Assembly: GCF_008831285.2 (NCBI RefSeq)
Contig: NC_045146.1
Coordinates: forward strand, 3,064,001-3,128,000
Reading direction: 5' to 3'
Source: Nymphaea colorata
Lineage: Eukaryota; Streptophyta; Magnoliopsida; Nymphaeales; Nymphaeaceae
DNA length: 64,000 nucleotides
Shown: positions 22,181 to 33,290 of the stretch, in pieces
Position numbering within the stretch: position 1 is the stretch's first letter
Layout of the letters: every line of letters starts with the position of its first letter
Notes under the pieces: model-generated
Told to the model about the DNA's origin: nothing
Databases searched by the model: none
Seen by the model: the letters and a program-made list of their open reading frames with translations, nothing else
Translations under genes and position numbers: made by a program

Positions 22181-24972
22181 TGTGTCAGCTAGTAGTTCCC
22201 AGACAGCATATATATATATATATATATATATTAATGTGTCAGCTAGTAGTTCCCAGACAGCACTTCATGCAGCCAGCTTCACCTTCACTGAAAGATTATG
22301 TCACACGGGTGCAGATGCAAGTTCTGGTGCAGCACTTCGGAAAGAGAATTTGAAAAGTCGGATGGTAAGAAAATAAAAAGAAATGAGCTTTTTCAGAAAT
22401 GATAATAATAAGGAGGTTTAGAAAAAGGTTTGTAAAACCCCCATCCTGCATATGGCTGTCTGCATTCTCCTCTTCTGCCGCCAAATATCTTCTCTTTCCC
22501 TCTTATCCACTTCTTCTTACTCCCTACTCCCTCCTTCCTCCTTCCTCCTCCTCCTCTACCTTCCCCTCTGTTTTCTTTTTTTCTTTCTCCCTTTCTTGTT
22601 TAGGTGAAGGCTGCACCCATGTCGCAATGATATGTGCCACATCTATGCATCAAAGCAAAAAAAGGTCCATTGATGAATCTGTAAACCTAGATTAATTGGT
22701 GAGGTCCATGAGGAAGCTCAAGAAACAAACATAGAAGTTATCTTCTTATGCCACTAGGATAGAAAAGTTTGATTCACACAAGAACTGAATCTTTTCTATT
22801 GAAATCAATATATGTAGGCATTTAAACTGTTTGATAATTCTTTCAACACGTCTTTTTCTCTAGCATTGCAGAGAATTTAGGACAAAACATAGGCCCAGGC
22901 TGGGAATTTCAAATGACAATGTGTGCATTCAGGCAATCACAAAAGAATAAATCATGTGGGTGACACATTTTTCTTCTATTCCTCAAAGCCTGATGAACAA
23001 ATGAACTTGGTGCAATTTCAGAAAGTGCAGGAAAAGAAAAGCAAATGGGAAAGAACCCAACAAACAATTAGAAAGCTGAGTCTTCATGAGTTCATTATGT
23101 GTCTAAAAAAATGTGGCAACAAATACAACATCAAAAGCTACATTCAAACATGATATGAAGGCCTGTTTCCATAGATGGTGAGGTCTATTTCACCTGCATC
23201 TGCAGCATAGACCAAATAAAAACTTTTTTACTGATTGTATGGTCATATAACATAGATATTATAAGGTTGAGATAAAGTCAGTATAATATCACAAATTCCT
23301 TGCTTACCTTCATAAGGAGATTGGGTTGGACCAAGGATCATGACATTAAAATATCTCATATTATCTTCCGAAGGAGATGCACTAATCCCAGGTGCTGTAT
23401 TTACATATTTAAAACAATCAGAACAATACAAACCAGAAGGTGTACTATATGTCACTATTAGGCAAATATCGAAGAAATCATTCAGTATTTCTATATGACT
23501 ACAACTCAAACAGCATATCAAACAAAATGATCATTTGTACTGATTCCATAAAACGAAAATTTCATGAAATAAAAATAAGAGCAACCACAAAGATAGTGGA
23601 CAACATATAAAAGGTTCTGTGGCATGGAATGGGGAAGAAATTCAAGCTAGCATAAATTGCAAAAGAAAAGAAAACCAGGGAAAATCAACACAGGTTAAGC
23701 AGTTGTGGTGGGCTAGCATTTCTAAATATTCTTGTGAACATTGCCGCACAGTCACGACTATCACAACCTCCCAATAAACTCAATCAATGATCTCAAGGTC
23801 TGGACACCGTCCTACAAACCAAATTACCACAAGCCATACCTAAATCTGTTCTTGTAAGAGAAACAGGCTCTTGCCATCAAGCAGAATATCTTCTTATAGC
23901 AAAGCAAGCTGGGTTTCTGATAGCCCATGGTGCCTGATAGCCCATGGTGCAGCATAAGCATCGAAACACAAGGGATTGCACTTATTAAAGAAGTCCATGT
24001 TTTCATTAATGTAGGAGAATATGCATTATTATGTTACAATAACTTGGAGACTATTTCGTATTTGGAGAAAAGCGTATCCAGTGAAACATAAGCCATCACA
24101 AGCTCCTTATCCAGTATCTATTTCAAGGCAGGAAGATTAGTTACAAGTCAAGTTGCATATTCAACAGCTACAAGAAACAAAAAGGAACATATCCAGTTCC
24201 AAATTGTTTCATTGTCATAACTTGTCAAAGTCAAATCCACTCATAAAGAAGTAAAGGACTATTGAACAACAATTGCAGTACATTTACAATATGTTCAATT
24301 TGGTATCAACTTGCCATCATGGTTACGGACAATGTTAGTAGTTATTAATTCATCAATGTATCTTTACCAACATATGCCTTTTCGTGCAATTGCCACAATA
24401 GTTAAAACAGATGGCGCAGAGTCTAAAAATGGCAGTCCAATAAAGACATTGAGAAGCGAAGCGTGCGCGTGTGTGTTGATCGAGAGAGGGAGAGAGATTA
24501 ACTTGCAGCACGATCCAAACATAATCAATCAATAAACAAGTTCCACGAGACAAATAAATGCACAAATAATAAATAAACAACTTGACCAGGAGAATCAACT
24601 GGAGGAGGTCGGAAAAGCATAAGAAGAAAAGATCGGCATGGATCCTATTTCTGCAATGAAGAGTATAACCCAAAAACAACAAGGCAAACGAAGAAGACCA
24701 TCAATAAAAGCACACAACGATACCTGGCTCGCTGAGAAGACGCTGAGTTTCCTGCAAAGGAAACCAAAAAAAAAAACAGATTAGAAAGGAACTCGAACCT
24801 CAAAATCCAATCTAGAGGCCGAAGTAATCACAGGATCGGCGGGGAATCGAACATGACAAGATGGAACTTCGCAAACCAATCAAACGACACAAGACAAAAG
24901 AGAAGGAAAGAAGAGATCGAGGCATAACATATTCACCTTGATGATCCTTCGAGGTAAGTTGCTATTCGCCAT
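14550..24972 (-). CDS. UBC35/36-like: Ubiquitin-conjugating enzyme E2, Ubc13 type (UBC35/36-like)
   Basis: Eight coding exons: 24937-24972, 24724-24751, 23308-23394, 18345-18403, 16031-16072, 15873-15946, 15683-15780, 14550-14587. They join in frame to 462 nt, giving 153 residues plus stop, the normal Ubc13 length. The start is the plant-type [12 protein letters not shown]. The fold shows the [15 protein letters not shown] segment, the HPN motif (IYHPNIDK), the catalytic Cys at residue 89 in [15 protein letters not shown], and the C-terminal EWTRLY. Ubc13 enzymes pair with an inactive Uev partner and build Lys63-linked ubiquitin chains, acting in DNA-damage tolerance and signalling in nucleus and cytosol. 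Six introns are GT-AG; the one after exon 5 starts GC. Introns 3 (4.9 kb) and 4 (2.3 kb) are swollen by repeats. A (CT)n run lies just before the ATG on the coding strand. Confidence 0.97.
15947..16030 (-). other. GC-AG intron 5 of the Ubc13-type gene
   Basis: On the minus strand the exon ends AAG and the intron begins GCAAGC, with no in-frame GT alternative nearby; it ends GTTGCAG. The 84-nt length and the otherwise strong donor (AAG/GCAAG) are what known plant GC-AG introns look like. Confidence 0.9.
16362..16768. mobile_element. MITE-like element in E2 intron 4
   Basis: The left end CCCGTTTGGATGGAAGGGGA pairs with the reverse complement of the right end, which begins GCTATGTTTGGATGAAGGGA; the similarity runs for about 40 bp with few mismatches. 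The interior is rich in GGAAAGG words and contains a 59-bp tandem duplication (from 16523 and from 16582). No coding capacity. No clean target duplication found. Confidence 0.75.
16905..17203. mobile_element. MITE of the CCACAAATATCA family, intron copy 1
   Basis: Similar in reverse complement to 52560-52994: the order of GGTTT..CTC.GGTATTTTT, AAGTTGT.TTT and AAATTTCAG words is shared. The right part contains ATATCACGAGATTTT followed by AAAATCTCGTGGTAT. It sits in E2 intron 4, beside a (CA)n(TA)n microsatellite. Ends less clear than in the other copy. Confidence 0.6.
17202..17270. repeat. (CA)n(TA)n microsatellite
   Basis: About 16 CA units followed directly by about 18 TA units, in E2 intron 4. 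Confidence 0.95.
18711..19640. repeat. Three tandem ~306-bp repeats in E2 intron 3
   Basis: Three consecutive, highly similar units. The landmark word CCAAAAGAAACTG starts at 18724, 19030 and 19344, so the periods are 306 and 314; the third unit is preceded by a short extra duplication of ACATACTG. Shared words include CTTAGGCAGCCGTCTAGAAA and CCTGCCTAGGCCTCATCTGC. Units differ by scattered substitutions. Nothing in them resembles a gene. Confidence 0.95.
21358..21394. repeat. (TA)n microsatellite
   Basis: About 18 TA units, in E2 intron 3. Confidence 0.95.
22113..22262. repeat. (TC)n and (TA)n with duplicated 38-bp unit
   Basis: A (TC)n run (22113-22137) leads into (TA)n. Then the unit ending TTAATGTGTCAGCTAGTAGT and TCCCAGACAGCA occurs twice, each copy preceded by a TA run. 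In E2 intron 3. Confidence 0.9.
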
Positions 24973-24989
24973 CGAGAGAGAGAGAGAGA

Positions 24990-25221
24990 TGAGACCGCTC
25001 TTACGATGCAGGAGGATAGTAAAGAAACGGAAAATCCTTTTAACTGGGCTGCTCAACTAAAAGACACCGACTTTTGTACCTTATTATTGAATACCTCTGC
25101 TTGGTTGTACCGGTATGTGCTACTTGGTCGGAATAAAAAGCAAAGTTAAAAACGATTTAACGAAAAGATCGATCTGGTAACATGTTCACGATTACTAATT
25201 TAACACCTGTTTAACTTTAAG
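24990..25221. promoter_or_regulatory. Upstream region of the Ubc13-type gene
   Basis: The stretch right of the E2 start codon must hold its 5' leader and promoter. No good TATA box is seen. TGGGCT near 25037-25042 resembles the plant site II element (TGGGCY) often found in TATA-less housekeeping promoters. A weak call. Confidence 0.35.
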
Positions 25222-25707
25222 TAGAGCTGGCCGACTCGAGCTCACCCAAGAAAGCTCGGCTTGTGCTTAACTTGTTTATAAACGAGCTGAGTTCGAGCTT
25301 ACAAATACACTCAAAATGATAAATGAGTCGAGTTTGAGTTTTAGGAACTATACTTGTTTATATTCGATTTGACTCGCAAACCGGTACTCTATATTATACT
25401 GCCAAAACCGGTTCACTAGTTTTAACTTTCAGAGTAAAAACAAATTTTCACAAGTTACACGAGTTACATGAGTTAACACTTATACAAGTTAAACGAGTTA
25501 ATGCACATATGGGTTAATGTCGAACGAGTTAAGTCTAAACGACTTAAACGAGTCGAGTTCGAGCTCCAATTTGTGTAGTTGAGTTGATCTCGAGCTTGCT
25601 GTAAAAAGCTCGACTGGAGTTTGAGCCGAGCTCGCACTCAAGTTTTTTGAGCCGAGTTGAGCTGGAGCTGGCCAAGCTCCGGCTCGTCTCGGCTCGTGGC
25701 AGCCCTA
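25222..25707. mobile_element. hAT-like MITE rich in GAGCT/GCTCG words
   Basis: The left end TAGAGCTGGCCGACTCGAGC pairs imperfectly with the reverse complement of the right end, TAGGGCTGCCACGAGCCGAG. The flanking octamers (ACTTTAAG left, GGTTCAAG right) agree at 5 of 8 positions, so the target duplication is only suggestive. The interior is repeated GAGTTCGAGCT and GAGTTAA words, with no ORF. Confidence 0.65.
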
Positions 25708-26999
25708 GGTTCAAGTTATCTTATTAAAAATATTGATTTTTTTACTATAAACTTTAGAATGTTCTAAGAGCTGCAATTTTTATAATTAAATTAAAATAAT
25801 TAATTTAATATATTCCCTTTTCTATGTTTCACTTGTATACCTGCACTCACTCGTATTTAAATTTATTTCAAGTTAAAAAAGTCCAGGCCCTTGTTTTGGA
25901 TTGATCAGCCTAAGTTGATCATCCTAATGTCATATCGCTTTGTCATAATATGATAAGCTACATTGTTTGGTCTGCAAACTTCTTGGTGAGGAATTTTCTC
26001 CTAGTTGTATGCTTGACTTGTTCGAGCTGTAATGCTTCTTTGTAAGAAAAGTTGTAAAATTGTTGTCATATGGAATCTGGTTTGGCTTGCATAAAGAGAT
26101 TGTGGTTTTAGGTTGTTATCCAAACACCCCCTCAACCTCTAAGGGAGTGTTTGGATTACAACCTAAATCCTGGTTTTGAGAGACATAATTTGGTTTTGCC
26201 CCAAAACACCATTTCAATAATACTTGGATGATATTAAAACTGGGTTTGGCTAAAACATGCCTTTCATGAAGGGCCTGAAAGAGTTATTTTTGTCAGAACC
26301 AAGCGTTTCATTTGCCATCCAAACGTCCAAACCAAACTTACAAAACTGAGTTTTAACCAAGTATTCACAAAACCAAGTTTGGATCAAAGGTGTGAAAAGA
26401 TCTTCAAAACAAGTACAAGTTTGGTTGTATGAATTTATCAGATTAGAGCCTCTATAAGCCAACTCCAAGAAGATACCCTGTCCATATTAATGACATAGCT
26501 TGCCAAGATAAAATCTCTTTGCAATAAATAAGTACCATGGTCTGTTGTTTGACAACTGAAACACTTATACAATGTTTCATGAATCTGTCACAAAGATTTG
26601 GAATAGATTTAAAATACATTAGAACACATTGTTCTATAAATCTGGCTCAATCTTTAAGACAAATTCATAAAAACTCTGTGTTAGTGTTTTTGTTACTAAA
26701 CGACCCATGAAGACCTGTCTGGTAAATAGAATAATTTGTAATTGTTTCAAAAATTTGCCTAAAAAATTAAGGCAGATTCATGCAATACTTTTTAAGGTGT
26801 TTCATTCAACTTCTCCAATTTTGGGGTCATATTCATGGTATATTTACATATTGTTGAGTTTGTCAAACAGGCCCAAAGAATTCTTACAGAAAAACTAGAG
26901 TAACAATAAAAAAAAAAGTCTGATGGGGCCTTAAATGATTCATATAATGCAATATATGGCCAAATTATATTAATATTGGAACCCATATATAGTTGCTAC
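25708..26999. other. Intergenic, no gene recognised
   Basis: AT-rich DNA. An inverted repeat around 26140 pairs GGTTGTTATCCAAACACCCC with GGGAGTGTTTGGATTACAACC-like sequence, consistent with two MITE ends meeting head to head. No coding sequence supported. Confidence 0.55.
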
Positions 27000-27782
27000 G
27001 GTTTATACCTTAGTCACCGGTTTAGGGTAAAACCTTTTTTCTCTTCGCATTCGGTCTCACTCTTCCCCTTCACCACTGTATTTGCTCAAGCCTTTTGTTT
27101 GAGGCTGCCTAGCAACTGTTCTACGAAATGTTAGAATGAAAATGCTGGTGGTTTTGGTATGCTTGCGTTGAGGCAGCTTTGGCAGTATTTGTGGTCAGCT
27201 TGTGAGGGTATTTGTAGGTCACCTTCTTAGACTTTGAGCGGGTCTGGACGCAGCTGCCTTTGGCAGTGGGTGGACGCACACGTGTTCTTGGCAAGTCTGG
27301 TGACATAACCACCCTCCCTCCTCCTCCGCCTTTGCAGCCGCCGCGCGGGGCTTGGGTTGGCGGTCCCAGTCTTTGCGGTATCCGGCCTGGTAATGCCCTC
27401 CCCCTTAATCGTTTGCTTTGTCGTGCGGCTATCAGTTTTCTCGGCTCGCTTGAAGGGGCCCATCAGGCATTGGTTTCATCATTCAGTTGGCAGTCTACCA
27501 TCTTCAATTGTGTTTTCGCTGGCTCGCTTCAGCTACTTGATGCTCGCAGCCTCCTCCTAGCATTCCTCCCTACCGCACGCTGTGAGTTTCTCTTACTACA
27601 GATGGGTGACTGTTCCCTGCGCCCGAGGTGCCCCAGGATGGTCTTTGTTGGTCGGCCGACTCCCTCAGCTTGGCGTGTCCCCTCTTCTCGTCGTGCTTCC
27701 AAGCTTCGGCACCTTCTTCGGTTAGTCGCTTCTATCCGCATCAGATGGGGTCAATGGTGGTGTCGGAGGTGTACTACCTTGA

Positions 27783-29159
27783 ATGGTCGCTAGGCTGCCA
27801 TGTGTTCGCGTTGTCGTTTCCCTGTTTGTCAGAATGATCAGTGGCTTTTCGGTCGGCGGCATGGCTTTGCGGCGGTCACTTCCTCCTTCTGGGTTCAGGT
27901 TCCTCTGCCAACTGCTCCTCGGTCGCCCCCCTTTGATGCTAGTTCTATTTTCTTTGGCTCTATTCGGCTTCCTTGGCCAGTACCTTCCAGTCCTGGTGCA
28001 CAGGGTCCACCATTCTCTATTGAGGTTCCACGGGTCTTCAGCCTATGAGGACTGTCGCACCAGTTTTCCTCGCGTGCCGAGCTCCCGCCATCACAGCTCC
28101 CCACCCCTGCTTCCCTCACCGGTGGAGCCCACCTTGCCTCCCCGATGGTGCCCTGCCTGCTCTCCGCCACGCTTCACTGAGGTACCCTGCTTGCTCCTTC
28201 CTTCTTCTTCTTTGAGAGCTGGCGGTTCGCGCTCGCCTACCTCTGGATGCCCCGACCCGATGCTGCTTGCTGCTCCATTTGCCCTTGGCAACATCCGGTC
28301 CTTTGCGTCTACACAGTCGGCCGCCCGCCCGTTGGACAGTTTGCCACCTTGTGCGCTGGCAGTCCCGCCTTCTTCAGTCTCCCTTGCATATGCGTGTGCC
28401 CCCGTGCTCTCGGCGTCTGCAGGTCACCCTCTCGAAGCCTTGGTTGTTGTTCACTCTTCTTCGACTGCGGTTTCGGTTGTTTTGACCTCTATCCATGCAT
28501 CACCCCCTGTCAGCTCATCTCCCTCCATTGTCTTTTCCATGCTTTTCACCCTTGTAACCGGCCCCCCTTTTCCTCTGCTACCAACCAAATCCGCATCCTT
28601 CACCCACCAGCTCCGGTCTTTTTCTGTTTGCATTGACAGTAGCTTTGCCACCTACCTACCTTCCCTGCTTTCTTTGCTCCCTACACTCAGTCGCGGCTGC
28701 CCTTACACCCCCACTTGCTTGCCTCTTCCCCCCACTAGCCCTACCTTCCCCCCCATCCCTTGTGTTGGCACTGTTTTCCCCGCTCCGTGTCTCGATTTTA
28801 CATCCGTCCCTGTTTCCCCGACCTCTCCTCCCTCTCATGCTCGGTTGCCTGGTCCCACCACCGGACCTGATGTTTGCCCTCTCTCGCCCGATAGGTTGCT
28901 TCCTATCTCTCCTTTGTTAGATGTTGAGTTGGGCATCTCTCTTTCGGATGCGCTTGCCTCTCTTAGGGTCTCGCTCCCTCAGGAACAGCTTGATTTTTTA
29001 CGTTCATCTTTTGTTGCCACTGTTGCACCGGCCTCTCGCTCCAACCTTGCCAGGTTGCGTCGGGAATTGCATAGGATCGGGGCTTCCACGGCCTCCATCC
29101 TCCCTCCTAGTGCTGCTAGGACGGCTAGGCGTGCGTCGCTTCACATGGTTTTCCCATGA
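27783..29159 (+). pseudogene. LINE-1 ORF1 (Pro/Ser-rich nucleic-acid-binding protein), probably decayed
   Basis: An open frame of 458 codons ending in ...MVFP, very rich in Pro, Ser and Leu. The middle has little recognisable structure. The early part contains an LLGRPPLMLVLFSLALFGFL-like stretch that may be the remains of the DUF4283 nucleocapsid domain of plant LINEs, and other frames upstream (27260-27793) may hold more of it. The last 80 residues are better behaved (a LSDALASLRVSLPQEQLDFL helix). Its TGA overlaps the ORF2 ATG in the sequence ATGA. Long openness may be helped by the C/T-rich strand lacking stop codons. Confidence 0.6.
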
Positions 29160-32100
29160 GGGTTGCTTGTTGGAATGTGCATGGCCTGAGTGCCCGTTAT
29201 CGGCGTAGATACCTCTCTTCTTGGGTCCGTCAACATGGGCCTACTTTGCTTATTGTTGTGGAGACCAAGCTGTCTGTGGTTTCTCATGCCTGCGTCCGTA
29301 CTTTATTACGTCAGCCGTCCTTTGGGTACCTTCTAGCTAATGGTGTTGCTGGCGGCATTTTGCTGGCTTGGTCTCCCCCTCTTACGGGAAACGTTGTGAA
29401 TGTTGGTAAGTACTCTATTTCGGCCATCCTCAATGGTCTATGGCCCAATGGTCCGGTCTTAGTTACGGCGGTTTATGGCCCTTGCGTTGGGGCCTTGCGT
29501 AACCAGTTGTGGGCTGAGCTTTGTCATGCTCGTGAGCTTGCTTCTTTACCGTGGCTTTTGGCAGGGGACTTCAATTGTCTTCTTAGCCCTGCGGACTCCT
29601 CCTCCCCCATCACTTTTGGTCTGTCTATGTCTGTCTTTTGCTCGTTCGTTGATCAGTTCGGCCTTTTCGACGTGCCATTGATTAATGGAGAGTTTACTTG
29701 GTCCAACAATAGAAATCCTCCCATTCTCCGGAGACTGGACCGTCTCTTCCTCTCGCCTGAGTTGTTTTCTGCTTTCCCCTCGTCGTCTTTAGTCTTAGGG
29801 CCGAGGCATTTGTCAGATCATGCTCCATTGCTACTTTCTCTTCTTCGGGGTAGGGCTGGAACCGGGTGCACCCGGTTTCGCTTTGAGCTTTGGTGGCTCT
29901 GGGACGAGTCCTTTGTTGACGTCGTCCCTAGGTGGTGGGCTCGCACTGTCAATGGTAGGTGGGCTGCTTTTAGGCTCTCGCGTAAGCTGCATTGCATTAG
30001 GAGGGAGGTTATTGCTTGGAAACATACTTTTTGGAGTGGGAAATTTTCTAAGGTGGCTGTTTGGGATGAGGAGATCTTGTCCCTCCAGTCATCTGATTAT
30101 GTTTCTGCGGATCAGTCTTCTCGTCTCCAATGTCTTACTCAGGAGTGGCGGATTAGAGAATCCATCCATTGGCAGCAGCGTTCTAGGTTGGGTTGGCTTG
30201 CGCATGGTGACTAGAATTCTCGTTTCTTCCACTTGGCCACCTCTTAGAGACGCCGTCAGGCGTTGCTCCAGTCTATGGTTATTAGGCACAGGGAATTTCT
30301 TGGTGAGGGCATCCTCCCGGCGTTGACCGCTCATTTTCGTGATTTCTACTCTAAACCTCTTCGCTTTCGTGCCCCGCTGCCAGACATTCACCTCTCATCC
30401 CTCTCTATCTCTTGCACGATCACTCTTGAGCTGCCCTTCCTGCACCAAGAGATCAAGAATGCTGTTTGGGCCCTTGGCTCCGGTAAGGCGCCTGGCATTG
30501 ATGGTTTTCCTGTTGATTTTTTTCGCACCTTTTGGAAGGCTTGTAGCGTGGATGTGTTCGAGTTCTGTGACGAGTTTGCCTCCAACTCTGTCTTTCTTAA
30601 AGAGTTTAATCAAGCCACTTGCGTCTTGGTGCCTAAGCGCCTAACCCTACGGACATCAGCCACTTTCGTCCGATCTCCATCTTAGGCACTCCCTATAAGA
30701 TTGTTGCTAAGTTGCTTTCCTTGCGACTTGCACCTCTTATGCCATCTATCATCAACCTCTTTCAGGTTGCGTTCATCAAGAGTCGGCGTTTGATGATGTT
30801 GTCGTCCTTGCCAACGAGGTTGTTCATTTCCTTTACTGTTTGCGTATTCCCTCATTCATCCTTAAGTTGGATATTTCCAAGGCCTTTGATTTAGTTAGTT
30901 GAGAGTTTCTTTCTGACCTCCTCACTCGTCTTGCTTTTGGTCCGTCGTTTCGTCAGTGGATCCTCTCGCTCATCACTGGGGCCCAGCTTGCGGTCTCCTT
31001 CAATGGGTTGTGTGGCGAATTTTTTTGTCTCGGTCGCGGCCTCTGACAGGGTTGTCCGCTATCACCTTTGCTTTTCAACTTAGTTGCCGAGTGCTTTTCT
31101 GCTTTATTTCGTCACACGATTGTCGTTGGTTTCATCACTCCACATTCACTACCTCACTTACAGGCCTTCTCCACCCTCCAATATGCAGACGATTTTCTCT
31201 TGTTTGGCACTGCTTCTCGCCAACATATTGTGAGAACTTGTGTCATCCTTCGAGTTTTTGAGCTCGTCTCTGGTCTTTTTATTAATTCCTGGAAGTGTCA
31301 CCTTTCTCTCATTCACGCGGATCCGGCCATGGTGCTTCTTGCGAAAGCTTGTTTTGGGTGTAAGGCTGCTGGCCTGCCCATGAACTACTTGGGTCTTCAG
31401 ATTACATTGTCGCCTCCTACGCGCTCCTTTTGGGATGGTGTGGAGAAAAAGCTGTCGGATCGCCTCTATTGTTGGCAGGGAAAACTGCTTTCCCTACCAG
31501 GATGTATTACCCTTGCTAAGCACTGTCTTGCATCTATCCCACTTCATGCCTTGGCGGTCTTTCGACCTCCTGCGGTTGTACTGAGAAGGTTTGACAAGAT
31601 CATTCATAATTTTATTTGGGATGGTGATCACCCTTCGGATTGTCTTGCGCGTTGGGATATGGTAGTCCTTCCGCATCTTCTTGGGGTGCTGGGATTACCA
31701 ACCTTAGTCGGGCGTATGAGTCCTCTTTATGTTCTTGGTGGTGGCGTCTGGCAACTGAGTTTTCTCCCATCTCCCTTTTCATTTGTTCCAAATATGACAT
31801 GTCTTCCCCTAGTAATTGGAATATTTTCATCTCTCACACCTCTCCTTCACACTTTTGGAGCGGTCTGCTTTCTGCCCTTCCTCTTTTCCTCCGCCTTGTT
31901 GACCTTTCACCGCTCGCCCCCCCTTCCTGGCCTCTTTCATCTTCCTACGAATTCACTTTTTCTTCTTGTTACCTGACCTCCTTTGGTTCTTCCGTTGCGT
32001 CGCTTCCACCTCGGTCTCTTTGGTCCCCTGGTCCCTCTCCTCGTGCCGTTGCTTTTGTCTGGCTTCTCCTTGCTGGTCACATCAATACTTTTGACCACCT

Positions 32101-32478
32101 ACAGTGTCTTGGTATTAGTTTAGCTAACCAATGTCCACTCTGTCTCGCCGCGGCTGAGTCTCGGGTTCACCTTTTTACCTCTTGTCCTTTCTTCTATAGT
32201 GTCCTTACCTCTGCATGGCCTTCCTTCGTTAACAACCTCCCAAACCCACCATCCATTCGCCCTTTTTTCCTCTTTTGTCCTTCTTTTAACCTGTCTTTTA
32301 CCTGGGGTCGTGTTTGGAGTTGTGGCTCATTTCTTCTTGGTGGCGCATTTGGGAAGAGCGCAATAACAGGGTATTCAGGGACACCTTCTCATCGTCGGAG
32401 TCTGTGGCACGCCTTGTGCAGGGAGATGTTCACTTTGCTATTCGGCTATGGCGCCATCCTTCGTCTACTACTGGGTGA
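29156..32478 (+). pseudogene. LINE-1 ORF2: endonuclease, reverse transcriptase, zf-RVT; frameshifted
   Basis: It starts at ATG 29156. The endonuclease covers the first ~230 codons: WNVHG (catalytic Asn), VETK (catalytic Glu), LAGDFNCLL, TWSNNR, a LRRLDRLF segment and LSDHAPLLL. The first stops are TAG at 30212-30214 and TAG at 30245-30247, inside a HGD(stop)NSRFFHLA block. RT then reads on in several frames: SGKAPGIDGFPVDFF, KLDISKAFDLV, GL(stop)QGCPLSPLLFN (TGA at 31044-31046) and the active site QYADDFLLF near 31185. The zf-RVT part (CPLCLAAAESRVHLFTSCPF) and a WWRIWEERNNRVFRD block end at TGA 32476-32478. The function would be target-primed reverse transcription; this copy cannot make it. 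Confidence 0.93.
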
Positions 32479-32640
32479 CTCTGCTGTTCTGTCTGTCCAC
32501 TCTCTCTCCACCTCTCTTATTACGTTTTATTGTGATACTAACTTGTATATTCTCTTCTTATATTTCGTTTCTGCGGTTTGCTTTTGTACTTAGGGGACTT
32601 CTTGTCCCCAAATTTTGCTATATATTTCCATTTTATCGGC

Positions 32641-33290
32641 ACTCTTCCCCCGTCTCTCCTATTGCTCTCTGCGGGTGCCTCACTAAGTCACTGCCTCTCC
32701 TTCTTCCCGTCTCTTGCTGTCTTCCCTCTTCCTTTCGACCAGACGACCAGACCTGAGGGCACTTGCTGTCTTCGAATTGCTCTCTCTCTTCCGCTACTGC
32801 TGCCTTCTCTCGCCGCTGCTGCCTCAGACGCATCTGCTGCCTTTTCCCTTCTCTCACTGCTACTGCCTAAGACGCATTCGTTGTTCCTCTCGCTCTTGCT
32901 GCAGCTCCTGCTCCCGCCTTCACGCCAGGTACCCCTTCCTTTCTTCTTCTCCATGTTCTTCTTCTTCTTCCTCATCCTCCCAACTGATTTTGCCCAAATG
33001 AAACCTGCCAGGAATCAGTGTTGCTGCCTCAGACGCCATCAACGCTCGCATTCACTACTCTTGAGGGACTGTTTGCTACCTCCTCCTTTCCCCTTCCACA
33101 AGGTTTACAGGTCTTCTCGCTCTCCCTCTCCTCCTCTCTGCTGCTTTGTGGCATAGCGCCTTTTTCTTCTGTGAGTTTTTTGGAGCTTTTTTTTTCGTCT
33201 GATGAGGAAGAGTGTGCGGACCTTCAAGTAATATGTTTTTATTGTAGTGTCAATCTTTTGAGATTTTCTAATGCCATTTTTCACAACTAA
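32641..33290. other. C/T-rich tract, origin unclear
   Basis: Long runs of CTTCTTCCTC-type words and GCTGCCTCAGACGC, which occurs three times with small changes (about 32817, 32866 and 33024). It continues the strand bias of the LINE and may be its 3' part or the 5' leader of another element. ORFs here are low-complexity by-products. Confidence 0.5.

Larger units (their letters stand above)
27000..32640 (+). mobile_element. L1-type LINE retrotransposon (LINE-1), degenerate
   Basis: On the plus strand: a Pro/Ser-rich ORF1 region, then an ORF2 with an APE-type endonuclease, reverse transcriptase and a C-terminal zf-RVT-like cysteine block, the order of plant L1 LINEs. The sense strand is strongly C/T-rich throughout. 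Both outer ends are uncertain: I found neither a poly(A) tail nor a target duplication. Stops and frame shifts in ORF2 make it inactive. Confidence 0.88.

Noticed and set aside
27260-27793. 177-codon Pro/Arg-rich ORF as an independent gene
   Set aside because: Lies in the 5' part of LINE-1; no domain; the C/T-rich strand keeps frames open.
31640-32593. 317-codon plus-strand ORF as a separate cysteine-rich protein
   Set aside because: It is the frame-shifted 3' part of LINE-1 ORF2, carrying the zf-RVT block.
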